The notes under the pieces were generated by a model that saw nothing but the letters and a program-made list of their open reading frames with translations, was not told the DNA's origin and did no database searches. The position numbers and the translations under genes were made by a program. From Planctomycetota bacterium (GTDB lineage: Bacteria; Planctomycetota; UBA1135; JACQFD01), in contig JACQFD010000026.1 in assembly GCA_016200225.1 (NCBI GenBank), positions 142,077 through 206,076 on the forward strand: DNA of 64,000 nt, read 5' to 3'. Shown here in pieces: positions 54,026-63,714 of this stretch; the first letter of the stretch is position 1, and each line of letters begins with the position of its first letter.

Positions 54026-54786
54026 TGGGAAAAAATACGATGCGCGGACTCACGAAACTCATCCAAGTTCAATTTAAGGTGTTTCTGCGCGAACCGGCGG
54101 CATGTTTCTTTACAATTGTTTTTCCGATACTGCTATTGCTCGTCTTCGGCTCGATTTTCGGCTCGCAGCGCGATCCGCGCGGAGGAACAATTTTTGGATT
54201 CGTCGATGTTTATATTCCGGCGCTCGCGGGAATCATTATCGGAAGCCTCGGACTCATCGGAATTCCGATTACCAACGCGACGCGCCGCGAAAACGGCACG
54301 CTGCGGCGATTTCGCGCGACACCGATGCGTCCGATTACATATATTACCGCCGACGTCGCCGTGAATTACGCCATGTGTCTGTCGAGTTGCATTCTGCTCG
54401 TCGTCCTCGGAAAGTTAATATATCATATTCAATTCGGCGGAAGCATCATTTATCTATTCCTCGGATTTACGCTCGGCGCGCTGGCATTCTTTTCGATCGG
54501 ATACATTATCGCGAGCGTCGCGCCGACGGCCCGTTCGGCGCAGGTAATCGGACAATTCATCTATTTTCCGATGATGTTTCTCTCGGGCGCCGCGATTCCG
54601 CGCGAATTCATGCCGCCCACGGTGCGCAGCGTCGGCAACGCGCTTCCGCTGACGCACTGCGTTACATTATTACAGAACCTCTGGCGCGGCGATCCGATCG
54701 AACGGCAACTCGTGCCCGCGGCCGTGCTCGCCGCCGTGCTGATCGTCGGAGTTTTCGCCGCGACCCGCGCGTTCCGATGGGAATGA
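54025..54786 (+). CDS. ABC-2 type exporter permease
   Basis: A 253-residue membrane protein, starting at the ATG of the TGATG overlap with the ATPase stop. About six helices are seen: FTIVFPILLLLVFGSIFG, PALAGIIIGSLGLIGIPI, YAMCLSSCILLVVLGKLI, YLFLGFTLGALAFFSIG, the region with GQFIYFPMMFLSGAAIP and the last helix AAVLAAVLIVGVFA. The RRENGTLRRFRATPM loop and the FLSGAAIPREFMPPTVRSV motif are typical of drug-exporter permeases. With the ATPase it forms a homodimeric exporter. Convergent with the methyltransferase gene. Confidence 0.92.
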   Translation: MGKNTMRGLTKLIQVQFKVFLREPAACFFTIVFPILLLLVFGSIFGSQRDPRGGTIFGFVDVYIPALAGIIIGSLGLIGIPITNATRRENGTLRRFRATPMRPITYITADVAVNYAMCLSSCILLVVLGKLIYHIQFGGSIIYLFLGFTLGALAFFSIGYIIASVAPTARSAQVIGQFIYFPMMFLSGAAIPREFMPPTVRSVGNALPLTHCVTLLQNLWRGDPIERQLVPAAVLAAVLIVGVFAATRAFRWE

Positions 54787-54814
54787 ACGGATGCCCCGGC
54801 GATTTTGTTAAATA

Positions 54815-55438
54815 TTATACTTCCGGACGCCAGAATTCGGGAGGCGCGTCGAGCCGCACCGCCTCGCTGCGCGACGATCCGAATACGAGGTCCGGAAGCA
54901 CGAGCGTTTTCTTATATTCCGATTTGTTTCTGTAATGTTCGCCCTTGAGCACCGTCGCGCGGACGCCGAGTTCGTAGACCACGTCGCTAAAGAAACGAAT
55001 CGCGAAGTGCAGCGGCACGTTGCTCAACATTTGTAATGTGTTGCGCCCGATGCCATAATGAAATTGTTCGATTCTGAGCACACCGTCGATCGGAAACCAA
55101 AGATCGGGATATTCGATACAGAAGTGGCTCCATCGCATTTCGTTAAAATACGAAATGTGGCCGGCCATGAACGCGCCGCTGTGTTTCTGATAGGGCGTCC
55201 AGATTTCGACGCTCGCGCCGGGTTTGCAAACGCGAACGATTTCGCGGAGCACGTGCTCGGGATATTGTATATGTTCGAGGAAATGGCTCGAGAACGCGGC
55301 GTCGACCGAATTGTCCGCGAGCGGCAGCGGTTCGCGCGTCAGGTCCGCGACAGCGTCGACGTTTTCGTGACGTTCGATATCAATTCCAAAACACCCGCGC
55401 CTCTTCCGCGAACCGCAACCGATGTCGATTTGTAACAT
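54815..55438 (-). CDS. Class I SAM-dependent methyltransferase
   Basis: A 207-residue protein with the Rossmann-type binding motif IDIGCGSRKRRGCFGIDI at the N-terminus, the motif AVADLTREPLPLADNSVDAAFSS and FLEHIQYPEHVLREIVRVCKPG (motif post I to III). The Leu and polar residues in the middle region (HSGAFMAGHISYFNEMRWSH) likely bind the substrate. The short motif I at the very start suggests either a compact enzyme or a start slightly downstream of a missed one. The substrate is unknown. It lies between an ABC-2 exporter, convergent, and the multiheme cytochrome gene on the same strand. Confidence 0.85.
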   Translation of the reverse strand: MLQIDIGCGSRKRRGCFGIDIERHENVDAVADLTREPLPLADNSVDAAFSSHFLEHIQYPEHVLREIVRVCKPGASVEIWTPYQKHSGAFMAGHISYFNEMRWSHFCIEYPDLWFPIDGVLRIEQFHYGIGRNTLQMLSNVPLHFAIRFFSDVVYELGVRATVLKGEHYRNKSEYKKTLVLPDLVFGSSRSEAVRLDAPPEFWRPEV

Positions 55439-55543
55439 AGGGGGAGCCTGCCGGCGGCGCGACGCGCCGACCGGTGTTCTTTTCGGCCACAGCCGATTCC
55501 TTACTTGACCGTCCCACGGCGCGCCGCCGCCGCCGCCTCCGAT

Positions 55544-58500
55544 CTATCGGCCCGGCGTCGCCGCGATGGCGTTTACAATTTCGGCCGCGTCGACGCGGAA
55601 AATCTTTAATCGTAAATTTCGAATCATAACTTTGGCCCCCGCCTCCAGTTGAAACACAAGGCCCCCCTTTCGCACTTTCAGAGGCATGGATCCGCGCACG
55701 TCCTGGGCTTCGCCCGCGACTCCATTCCTGAGCGCCGACCACAGGTGGATGACGTCGTTGCCCACGACGGAATGCGTCACGCGATACGTCATCCCGTCCT
55801 GAACGGGCGCGTGGAGCACGCCCACCGCCTCGGGTGCAACTGTAGTGAACGCGGTTTGGTAATAAATGGCCCAGATCGGATCATAACGATCGAGAATCCA
55901 AAATCCCTTCCTTTCAATTGTAACATCGAAAGTCAATTCATAATCGCGCCACCATTCCATCGGAACCGAAAATCCGCCGGGCCCGCCGAGTCCGAACGTC
56001 ATGCTGCCGCCGCCGTCCGCCGCCGCTTCGATCGTTAGCGAGTCGCCGCTGAATTCGCTCGAAAGCCCCGATGAACTCTGCGCCCATCCGCGTCGCTCGA
56101 CGGTCGACGTCAATTCGCGCGATGCGATCGAATCTTTAAATGCCGCGTCGTCGAATAATTGTTGCGACAAACCGTCGGCCGCCATGGTCGTTTTGTGAAA
56201 ATCGACGCTGAACGCGCGCGGATCGAGCACGTGGTATCGCGTCGCGGATTCTTCGGCAAAATCAAACTTAGTGAGTGCCGCGATGCGCTTTTCACGCGTG
56301 TCGGCGCTCCCCGCGGCGTCGCTCGCGATCTCGTCGAGTTTTTGCCACGTTTCGCGCATGGCCGCGAGTTGCCCCGAGCGCAATTGCGGCAATTTCGCGA
56401 GCGTCGCGCGGACTTCGTCGGCGAGCGGCGAATTTGTAGTCTCCGCATTTCCATACAATTCCAGGAGCGCCTGCTCCGCGCCCGCGCGGACCCCCGCTTC
56501 GCCGCTGAATAGTAATCTTAACAATAAGCGCGCGCCGTCCTCGTCGCCGAGGCGCGCCCGGCCTCTTCCTAATAAAATGCGCATTTCCTCGGGCGAACCG
56601 AGGTTCCCCGGCAATTTGTTCGCCGCCGCCGTATCGTCGAAACGGCGATTTAATCGAATGATCCATTTCGCGCCGCGCGGATCGCCGGCGACCTCGAGCA
56701 CGCGCGCAGCCCAGAGCGCGGTCGTCAACGCCGGGTCGCGCGTGGCTTCGATCGCCGCCGGCACCGCATCGGGATCGTTGAATTGTTCGAGCACGCGCAG
56801 CATGGCGACCCGTTTATCCAAAAAGCCCGCGGGCCACTTCAAACCGTCGATAACATAAGGCGCGGCCGGGCGCCCGATTTCTATCAATCGCGAAATACAC
56901 TTTTCCGTTTCGGCGGGGTCCGACGGATTGACGTCATTGCCGCCGGCGTCGCGCACGAGTTTTAATATTTCGGCCTTCAACGCGCCGTGCACCGCGAGCG
57001 AACGCGGCTTCCTGAGAACGCCCGCGCTTTTTACAATAAATTCCTGACGTAACGCGGCAAGCGCCTCCAAACGATGTTCAAAATCCAAATTCGGATGATA
57101 ACCGCCGTGGATTCCGGTGACGTCGAGGAATGCTTCAAATAGCGACGCGCGCACAAGGTCGTCCGGATAATCCAAATGATCGAGCAACCAGCGCGCGCCG
57201 TCGATTTCGCCGACGGCCGCGAGCGCCCATGCGACGTCGCGCCCGGTTTCCGCGACCGCCGCGACGCGCGCGAGCGTTTTTCTTAGTAATGGCGTGGAAT
57301 CTTTATCATTCAATACGCCGACGGCGCGCGCCGCCGCGGCGGCGACGTCAAAATCCATATTACTTAAATTCGCGCGGATCGCGGGGATCAATTCCTTGAG
57401 CCCGAGCCGCCCGGCGGCGTCGGAACCGTAGCACCGGTCGAGCGGCGCGCCGGTTTTGATTAATTTCTCGAGCCGCGCCTGCGCGCCCGCTTGAATGATT
57501 GTATCTTTATCGAACCGCGCCAGAATTTCGCACGCGTGGACGCGAATATATAATTCTCTGTTTTCGAGCGCGCCGACGACGGCCGCGGCGGCCGGAGCGC
57601 CGATGCGTATCAAAGCCTGCTCGCCCTGCGCCCACGTCTTGCTGTCCCACGAACCAAGCGTGCCCACGAGCGCCGGCACCGCTTTTTCTCCGAGTTTCAC
57701 GAGCGCGTCGCCCGCTTTTTTATTAGCTTCGGGAACGGGGAATTGAAATAACGCGATCAATTTTTCGATGTCACCCGGCTGCGTGCCGCCCGGAACGTTA
57801 ATATCAACTTTGGCAATTTTCGGCCGCGCGAAATCCGCGAGATTGCCCGGACTCGCGGCCTCGACGGGAAGCGCCTCCGGCAGCACGGCGTGAATCTCCG
57901 GCGCGCTTTCGATCGTTTTCGTCGACGGCTCGATCGGGCCGAATGCAAACGATCGGCTCTCGAGCGTCCGCGACAGGTCGGGGTGCCCGTCCTCCATCGG
58001 ATAATATAATTTATAGAATAATTGCGTTTCCACCGTTCCCGCCGAAATCGGAACCGGCACCCGGTGTTCGCGCGTTTCGCCCGACGGTATTTGTGTATTT
58101 ACAGGCAGCGTGAGGCCGTACGGCCGTTTATAAGGATCGCGGTGCACGTCGCGGGAGCGCGCGATCTCGCGTCCGGCTGTGTCGCGGATGATCACCAAGG
58201 ACTCGACCGACCGTTGCTTCAATTCCGTCGGAAAGTTATGTCCCGTGCCCGCATTCGTAAGATGCACCACGACTTCGTTTCCCTGCAATTCGACTTTATA
58301 TTCATACGCCATCTTTAATTGTGTTTCCGAACGGCTCGCGAAAAACGTGTGCCGCCTCGTTTTTTTCGCCGGCATGCCGACGGCGACCGGCCGCTCGACT
58401 TCGGGCATGTGGCAATCGATACAAACATTCCCCGCCTGCTTTCCAAATTTAGCATTTTCCCATTGATACGGCGTCCCGTGGTTGCGATGGCACGACGCGC

Positions 58501-59005
58501 ACGCCTCCACCTGACCGACGCGCGGATCGAATGCATTCTTACATTCCGCGAGGCCGCCGTTGAAATTTGTATAATCATGTTCGGCTTTCGCGTGGCAACT
58601 GAAACAATCGTTGCCTTCCTCCAAATGATGCAATCTTTTGATAGGATTACGCCCGATGCCGGTTTCGAAAATCGGCCGCGGCGTATGGCAATCAATACAT
58701 CCGGGAATGGAAAAGCCCGCCGTCGCCATGCGCGCTTCGATGTCGCTAAACGCGCGGCCGTGCGTGTTCATCCGGTGCTCGGCCACCGCCTCCGGGTGGC
58801 ACTTTGCACAAAAATCGGCGCGCATCACCTGATCGAGATGGGCCGTTTTCCCGTCCGCCGCGTCGGCCGTCGCGTTGAGCATGCGATTCGCGATCTCGGC
58901 GCGCGGCGCCGCGCAACTAAATACTACAATTCCAAAAAGCGAAACGAAGAACAGGGCGGCCGCGAGGGCGCGCGACGAAACCGCCGGGGAATTAAATGAT
59001 CGCAT
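55544..59005 (-). CDS. Exported five-heme cytochrome c protein with HEAT repeats
   Basis: A 1153-residue protein from the ATG at 59005 (MRSFNSPAVSS); the long upstream extension in the track runs through the AIM24 gene on the other strand. After a signal sequence with a Cys near 31, five CxxCH heme sites lie at about 66, 103, 134, 169 and 195 (CAKCH, CIDCH, CFSCH, CASCH, CIDCH). A beta domain (about 220-400) follows. HEAT-like repeats come next (EKAVPALVGTLGSWDSKTWAQGE, ELIPAIRANLSNMDFD), and a C-terminal jelly-roll-like domain ends it. It probably transfers electrons in the periplasm and binds a partner through the repeats. A fusion of this kind is not one I can name. Confidence 0.85.
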   Translation of the reverse strand: MRSFNSPAVSSRALAAALFFVSLFGIVVFSCAAPRAEIANRMLNATADAADGKTAHLDQVMRADFCAKCHPEAVAEHRMNTHGRAFSDIEARMATAGFSIPGCIDCHTPRPIFETGIGRNPIKRLHHLEEGNDCFSCHAKAEHDYTNFNGGLAECKNAFDPRVGQVEACASCHRNHGTPYQWENAKFGKQAGNVCIDCHMPEVERPVAVGMPAKKTRRHTFFASRSETQLKMAYEYKVELQGNEVVVHLTNAGTGHNFPTELKQRSVESLVIIRDTAGREIARSRDVHRDPYKRPYGLTLPVNTQIPSGETREHRVPVPISAGTVETQLFYKLYYPMEDGHPDLSRTLESRSFAFGPIEPSTKTIESAPEIHAVLPEALPVEAASPGNLADFARPKIAKVDINVPGGTQPGDIEKLIALFQFPVPEANKKAGDALVKLGEKAVPALVGTLGSWDSKTWAQGEQALIRIGAPAAAAVVGALENRELYIRVHACEILARFDKDTIIQAGAQARLEKLIKTGAPLDRCYGSDAAGRLGLKELIPAIRANLSNMDFDVAAAAARAVGVLNDKDSTPLLRKTLARVAAVAETGRDVAWALAAVGEIDGARWLLDHLDYPDDLVRASLFEAFLDVTGIHGGYHPNLDFEHRLEALAALRQEFIVKSAGVLRKPRSLAVHGALKAEILKLVRDAGGNDVNPSDPAETEKCISRLIEIGRPAAPYVIDGLKWPAGFLDKRVAMLRVLEQFNDPDAVPAAIEATRDPALTTALWAARVLEVAGDPRGAKWIIRLNRRFDDTAAANKLPGNLGSPEEMRILLGRGRARLGDEDGARLLLRLLFSGEAGVRAGAEQALLELYGNAETTNSPLADEVRATLAKLPQLRSGQLAAMRETWQKLDEIASDAAGSADTREKRIAALTKFDFAEESATRYHVLDPRAFSVDFHKTTMAADGLSQQLFDDAAFKDSIASRELTSTVERRGWAQSSSGLSSEFSGDSLTIEAAADGGGSMTFGLGGPGGFSVPMEWWRDYELTFDVTIERKGFWILDRYDPIWAIYYQTAFTTVAPEAVGVLHAPVQDGMTYRVTHSVVGNDVIHLWSALRNGVAGEAQDVRGSMPLKVRKGGLVFQLEAGAKVMIRNLRLKIFRVDAAEIVNAIAATPGR

Positions 59006-59095
59006 GCGGGCACTATGCCGGCTCGAACACCGCGTTACAAAGGCGCGCGCGAATGAAACGCCGGGTATGATGCACCTCTCTTCACCGAGCACACC

Positions 59096-59893
59096 ATGTC
59101 TCAAATGCACGAAGTCGATTTCACGATCCACGGCGACGACATGCAATTTGTCGAGGTCGAACTCGATCCCGGCGAGGCCGCGGTCGCCGAGCCCGGCGCA
59201 ATGATGTACATGGACGCCGGCATCGAGATGGACACGGTTTTCGGCGACGGTTCGCAACAAAACAGCGGCATTTTCGGAGCACTCGTTGGCGCGGGAAAGC
59301 GATTGCTCACCGGCGAGTCGATGTTCATGACCGTTTATATGAATCAAGGCGCCGGGAAGCAGCACGTCGCGTTCGCGGCGCCGTTTCCCGGCCGAATATT
59401 ACCGATCCAACTCGCTACAATTGGCGGAACGTTAATAACACAAAAAACGTCCTTTCTCTGCGCGGCCAAGGGCGTGAGCATCGGTTTATTCTTTCAAAAA
59501 CGCATCGGCGCCGGACTCTTCGGCGGCGAGGGTTTCATTATGCAGCGACTCGAAGGCGACGGCCTGGCGTTCGTGCACGCGGGCGGCGCCCTCACGCAGC
59601 GCGACTTGCAGGACGGCGAAGTTCTGCGCGTCGACACCGGTTGTATTGTTGCATTCACGCCGTCCGTCGATTTTGATATCAAATACGTCGGCCGCATTAA
59701 AACGGCGCTGTTCGGCGGCGAAGGCTTGTTTTTCGCGACGCTGCGCGGTCCCGGCCGCATTTGGTTGCAAAGTCTCCCACTTTCCCGCCTCGCCGACCGT
59801 ATCCTTTCCGCAGCGAGCGGTCTGTCCGGCCGCAAGCGCGAAGAGGGCTCGATCCTCGGCCCGATCGGCGACCTCATCGGCGGCGATAATTAA
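59096..59893 (+). CDS. TIGR00266/AIM24 family protein
   Basis: A 265-residue protein with the AIM24 pattern: MHEVDFTIHGDDMQFVEVEL, DPGEAAVAEPGAMMYMDAGIEMD, and GGEGLFFATLRGPGRIWLQSLPLSRL near the end. The fold is a double-stranded beta-helix-like barrel. Homologues in bacteria are widespread and uncharacterised; yeast AIM24 acts in mitochondrial inner-membrane organisation. A middle segment (FLCAAKGVSIGLFFQKRIGAGLFGGEGFIMQRLEG) is also typical. No signal sequence is visible, so it is probably cytoplasmic. It diverges from the cytochrome gene and precedes two genes on the same strand. Confidence 0.88.
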   Translation: MSQMHEVDFTIHGDDMQFVEVELDPGEAAVAEPGAMMYMDAGIEMDTVFGDGSQQNSGIFGALVGAGKRLLTGESMFMTVYMNQGAGKQHVAFAAPFPGRILPIQLATIGGTLITQKTSFLCAAKGVSIGLFFQKRIGAGLFGGEGFIMQRLEGDGLAFVHAGGALTQRDLQDGEVLRVDTGCIVAFTPSVDFDIKYVGRIKTALFGGEGLFFATLRGPGRIWLQSLPLSRLADRILSAASGLSGRKREEGSILGPIGDLIGGDN

Positions 59894-59926
59894 ATTTAAC
59901 TAATTCAAACCGATATTTACAATAGC

Positions 59927-61690
59927 GTGGCACTACCGACGAGCGGCGAACCCGCAAAGAAGAAGGCCCCGGCCGCCGGGGCCGGCGCTCCGTCGTATTT
60001 GGCTATATTACTGATCCTCGCGGCCGTGATCGCGGGCGGATTCTTGCGATGGCCCGATTCGCACCTTGTCGACGCGGAAAAAATCGCCGTCACGGAGGAG
60101 GCTCGCGAATCGGTGGAGGCGGCGAAATCATTATTAAACGGCGGCGGACTCACGATCGCGCGCGGCGGCGAACAAAAACCGTCGAAACTGTCGGCGGGAG
60201 AGTCCACGGCGGTCGCGCTTTCGTATGTAACACTTGGAAAATCCCCGTCTTCGCCGCTCTATTTTCAGGCGATTCTATCGACGCTCGCGATTTTATTCGT
60301 TGCAATGGCGGGCTGGTGCGCCGCGGGAGGGATCGGCGGAGCCGCGGCCGCCATTCTGATGGCGACGTGGCCCGATCAAATCGAGGCGACGCGATCTGTA
60401 ACTTTGGTGCCGACGGCGAGTTTCACGGTCGCGGCCGCGGCCTGCGGCGTCGCGTTCGCGCTCCGCGCGGGAAAAGGCGCGTTCACCGGCATGCTCGTGG
60501 CGGGAATTTTTGCCGGACTCTCCATCGCGGTGCATCCGCTATTCATCGTCGTCGCCGCGGCGATTTTTGTAGCTTCCATCGTTCAATATTCGTTTCGCGC
60601 GCTCTTCGGCGCGGCCGTCGGACTTGCCCTCGGACTCGCCCCTCTTTTGTTACAAAGGACGATTGCTTATAAAAACCCGCTTGTCTCCGCCGAACGATTT
60701 TCCGCCGTTCCGGGAATGTCCGGATTCGATTTGTTCCAAGGAACGACGGGCGGGCGCCTCGCGGACTGGGTCGGCGTCGACGCGACCGCGCTATCCTTCA
60801 ATTTGGACAAGGGCTTCTTCGAACATTTATATCAGAATCCGACGCACGTCGCGCTGCTGGCGCTGGCGGCGCTTTCGTTATTGACCGTTTTTTCGTCGGC
60901 CGCGCGCGGATCGCTCGCGTTGATCACCGCCGTCGCCGGCGGATTGTTATTAATACCGATCATCGCGGGACGCGAATCCGGCATTCCGCTCTCCCGCGCC
61001 ACGGAAGTTTTTTATATATTTATCGCGATCGGAGGCGGGCTCGGCGCCTCGGTGATTCGTAAGATTCCCGTCGTCGGTCTATTCCTGGCTCTCGGCCTTG
61101 CGCTCGCGCCGGCCGCGACGCGATATCGGAGTTTCCTCGACGTCTGCATTCGCGCGCCCGGTCTCCTCGCCCCGAAACCGGCCGAACCTCCGGTGGTTCA
61201 AGGCAACACGGAGGCGGCGGCGATTCCGGCGGAAAAAGTAAAAATTACAGATCCGGAGCCGACCGCGAAAACAAATCAAAAGCCCGAGGTAATTATTACA
61301 AAACCGACCGATCCGCCGGTCGTGAAGCCGCCCGACAAACCGCTCCACCCGGCCACGGCGGGCGAGCTCGCAACGGTAAAAAAACTCGTCGACGGCGAAG
61401 GCGGTTCGTGCAAACCGTCGGCCGCGATCGAAGAGGGTTTCATTTTATTAAATTTAAGATTGGATCGCGACGACCTCGACCCGAAGACCGACGCCGTCCG
61501 TTTATCATTAAAGATTTTGCGCGAACTCCCCGCACTCGACCGCATCCGCGTGCGCATTCAAAAAAAGGAGGGCGCGACCGTTTCGACATCCATGGTGAGC
61601 GCCGCGAAAGCGAAAGCGTTCTTCGAGAAAATGGACGATCCGTTCGAAGCGCGCCGCGCGCGCGACTGGTGGCCGCTCATTCGCGACTGA
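59927..61690 (+). CDS. GT-C-like polytopic membrane protein with a C-terminal domain shared with the next gene
   Basis: A 587-residue protein from a GTG at 59927. Around ten hydrophobic helices fill residues 25 to 400. The first periplasmic loop (RWPDSHLVDAEKIAVTEEARESVEAAKS) and the repeated GIGGAAAAILMATWPDQIEATRS-type helices resemble GT-C sugar transferases, without a firm motif. A Pro/Lys-rich linker (about 420-480) leads to a soluble domain of about 105 residues: LVDGEGGSCKPSAAIEEG, TDAVRLSLKILRELPALDRIRV and DDPFEARRARDWW at the end. The next gene ends in the same domain. The first part may sense or use a lipid-linked sugar; this is inference. Confidence 0.7.
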   Translation: MALPTSGEPAKKKAPAAGAGAPSYLAILLILAAVIAGGFLRWPDSHLVDAEKIAVTEEARESVEAAKSLLNGGGLTIARGGEQKPSKLSAGESTAVALSYVTLGKSPSSPLYFQAILSTLAILFVAMAGWCAAGGIGGAAAAILMATWPDQIEATRSVTLVPTASFTVAAAACGVAFALRAGKGAFTGMLVAGIFAGLSIAVHPLFIVVAAAIFVASIVQYSFRALFGAAVGLALGLAPLLLQRTIAYKNPLVSAERFSAVPGMSGFDLFQGTTGGRLADWVGVDATALSFNLDKGFFEHLYQNPTHVALLALAALSLLTVFSSAARGSLALITAVAGGLLLIPIIAGRESGIPLSRATEVFYIFIAIGGGLGASVIRKIPVVGLFLALGLALAPAATRYRSFLDVCIRAPGLLAPKPAEPPVVQGNTEAAAIPAEKVKITDPEPTAKTNQKPEVIITKPTDPPVVKPPDKPLHPATAGELATVKKLVDGEGGSCKPSAAIEEGFILLNLRLDRDDLDPKTDAVRLSLKILRELPALDRIRVRIQKKEGATVSTSMVSAAKAKAFFEKMDDPFEARRARDWWPLIRD

Positions 61691-61740
61691 GCGCCGAATA
61701 TAACATTTAATTTAAAGTAAACGATCTCTTCGAACCGCCC

Positions 61741-63714
61741 ATGTCCGTTCCGGCATTTTTGCTTATTTCGTTATTGGTACTGTTTACCGGCCAGGGAAAA
61801 ACGCAGGGCAAACCCAAAGAAAAACCGGCGCCGGAGCAAAAACCCGAGAAACCGGAGCTGCCGCTCGAGGGCGAACTGCCGCGCGACGTCCCGCTCCTGA
61901 TCGAATTCTTAAAAAGCGAAAAACCCGCCGTGCGCCGCCGCGCCGCCGAGGGGCTTCGCGCCCTCGGCCCCGATGCTAAAGAAGCGATTCCTGTATTAAT
62001 CATTCGCACGCACGACGACGCGGACGCGCAAGTCCGCAAGCTCTGCGCGGAGGCGCTCGCCGAAATGGGGCCGCTTTCGAAGAATGCCGTGATTCCGCTC
62101 AGCAAGGGATTGTTTGATAAAGATTCCGACGTGCGCGTCGCGTCCGCGGCTGCGCTCGGAAAAATCGGCGTCGCGGCGCTCGGCGCGTTCGATGCATTAT
62201 TAAAAACCGCGAAACAGGACGGCGCCGCCGAACCGCTGCAAAACGCGTGCATCACGGCGGCGGGCGCGATCTTATCGAAACTGAAGGACGACGCTCCGAG
62301 AAAAGTATATTTAACGAAACTCGCGGAATTGTTGGGAGACGCGCGTCCGTCGATACGCAAAACAACTGTTGAAGAGATCGGCGCCCTCGGGCGGGCGGCA
62401 AAGGAAACACTGCCGCGCCTTCGCGATCTCGCCGAAAACGACGCCGACGACGATGTTAAGAAAGCGGCGGCCGACGCCGTCGCCAGAGTGAGCGGCGAAA
62501 CCGAAGAAACCGGCCATCCCCCGACCGAATCCGCGCCGTCGGCGGGCGTGCTGACATTTGCAACATTCGACGCGGTCCTCGAAGCGTTAAAGAATAATAA
62601 AGCGACCGTGCGGCGCGAAGCGGTCGAGCGGATTATTAAGATGAAGTCCGCCGCGGAGCCGGCGATTGCAACTATAAAGAAAATGTTACATGACGACGAG
62701 GATCTTCCCGTGCGCGTCGGCGCGGCGCGCGCACTCGAGGCCATGGGACCGGTCGCCGAACCCGCGGTGAAGGAACTCGGACTATCGTTAACAAACCGCA
62801 CCGAGGACGAGCGCGTGCGCGCCGCCTCCGCGGACGCGCTTGGCGCGATCGGTCCGCGCGCGCTGCCCGCCCAATCGGCGCTCGCGCGCGCGTGGGTCGA
62901 GGACGAGCGCGGCGCCGTGCGGCGCGCCGCCTCGCATTCGTTATTTCAAAAAATCCAGGCGTCGCCAAGAAATATCGTTAATATCGTTCGCGATATTTTT
63001 GTATCATCGAAAGAGGAGGACGTGCGCGCGCGGTGCGCCGACGCCTTTGGACAATTGGGAGTTGTTACAAAAGAAACGCTTGCAATATTGACAAAATGCC
63101 TGAAGGACGAAGAGCCTATCGTGCGGCGCTCCGCCGCGGCGGCGCTCGGCGAGATCGGAACCGAGGCGAAATCGTGCGTCGCCGCGTTGATGGACGCTCG
63201 CAAAGATACGGATCCGAATGTTAAGAAACGCGCCGAGTTCGCGATTCGTAAGATCGATCCGCTCGCGCTCCCGCCCGACCCGCCGCCCGTTACGTCCAAC
63301 CCCGTTACATCCAAACCGGCGGCGCCAGACGCGCCCGCGTCGGAACCGGCCGCGTCCGCCGTCGCGAAGGAACCGAAGACTCTCGAAGAATGGGTATTAT
63401 ATCTAATCGACGGCGAAGCCGGCATGTCTCGCCCGACCGCGAAATTCGAGAACGGCGGCGTTCATTTATTATTAACTCTGGAACATCCGCGATTCGACGA
63501 AGCGATGGCGCACACCGACGCCGTGCGGCTTTCATTAAAATTATTCGAAAGCCTTCCCGATCTCAAAGCGATCAAAGTGTCGATTTTTCATAATAACGGG
63601 CGATTGCTCAGTACAAAAACCGTCACCGCCGAACGCGCCAAGCCCTTTCTCGCCATCGACGATCCATTCGAACGCCGCCGCATGCGCGATTGGTGGGAGA
63701 AGATCGCGCTCTAG
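61741..63714 (+). CDS. Exported HEAT-repeat protein with a shared C-terminal domain
   Basis: A 657-residue protein. A signal sequence (FLLISLLVLFTGQG) is followed by a Pro/Lys/Glu linker and about ten HEAT repeats, such as PAVRRRAAEGLRALGPDAKEA, DSDVRVASAAALGKIGVAALG and EPIVRRSAAAALGEIGTEAKS. Repeats break around 270 and resume. After a Pro/Ala linker the C-terminal domain of about 110 residues reads LIDGEAGMSRPTAKFENGG, TDAVRLSLKLFESLPDLKAIKV and DDPFERRRMRDWW. It matches the end of the preceding gene. The two genes are 50 bases apart on the same strand and probably act together. The HEAT part is a protein-binding scaffold; the domain function is unknown. Confidence 0.8.
   Translation: MSVPAFLLISLLVLFTGQGKTQGKPKEKPAPEQKPEKPELPLEGELPRDVPLLIEFLKSEKPAVRRRAAEGLRALGPDAKEAIPVLIIRTHDDADAQVRKLCAEALAEMGPLSKNAVIPLSKGLFDKDSDVRVASAAALGKIGVAALGAFDALLKTAKQDGAAEPLQNACITAAGAILSKLKDDAPRKVYLTKLAELLGDARPSIRKTTVEEIGALGRAAKETLPRLRDLAENDADDDVKKAAADAVARVSGETEETGHPPTESAPSAGVLTFATFDAVLEALKNNKATVRREAVERIIKMKSAAEPAIATIKKMLHDDEDLPVRVGAARALEAMGPVAEPAVKELGLSLTNRTEDERVRAASADALGAIGPRALPAQSALARAWVEDERGAVRRAASHSLFQKIQASPRNIVNIVRDIFVSSKEEDVRARCADAFGQLGVVTKETLAILTKCLKDEEPIVRRSAAAALGEIGTEAKSCVAALMDARKDTDPNVKKRAEFAIRKIDPLALPPDPPPVTSNPVTSKPAAPDAPASEPAASAVAKEPKTLEEWVLYLIDGEAGMSRPTAKFENGGVHLLLTLEHPRFDEAMAHTDAVRLSLKLFESLPDLKAIKVSIFHNNGRLLSTKTVTAERAKPFLAIDDPFERRRMRDWWEKIAL

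Noticed and set aside
59006-59365. Upstream extension of the five-heme cytochrome ORF
   Set aside because: It runs antisense through the AIM24 gene; the ATG at 59005 starts a signal sequence.
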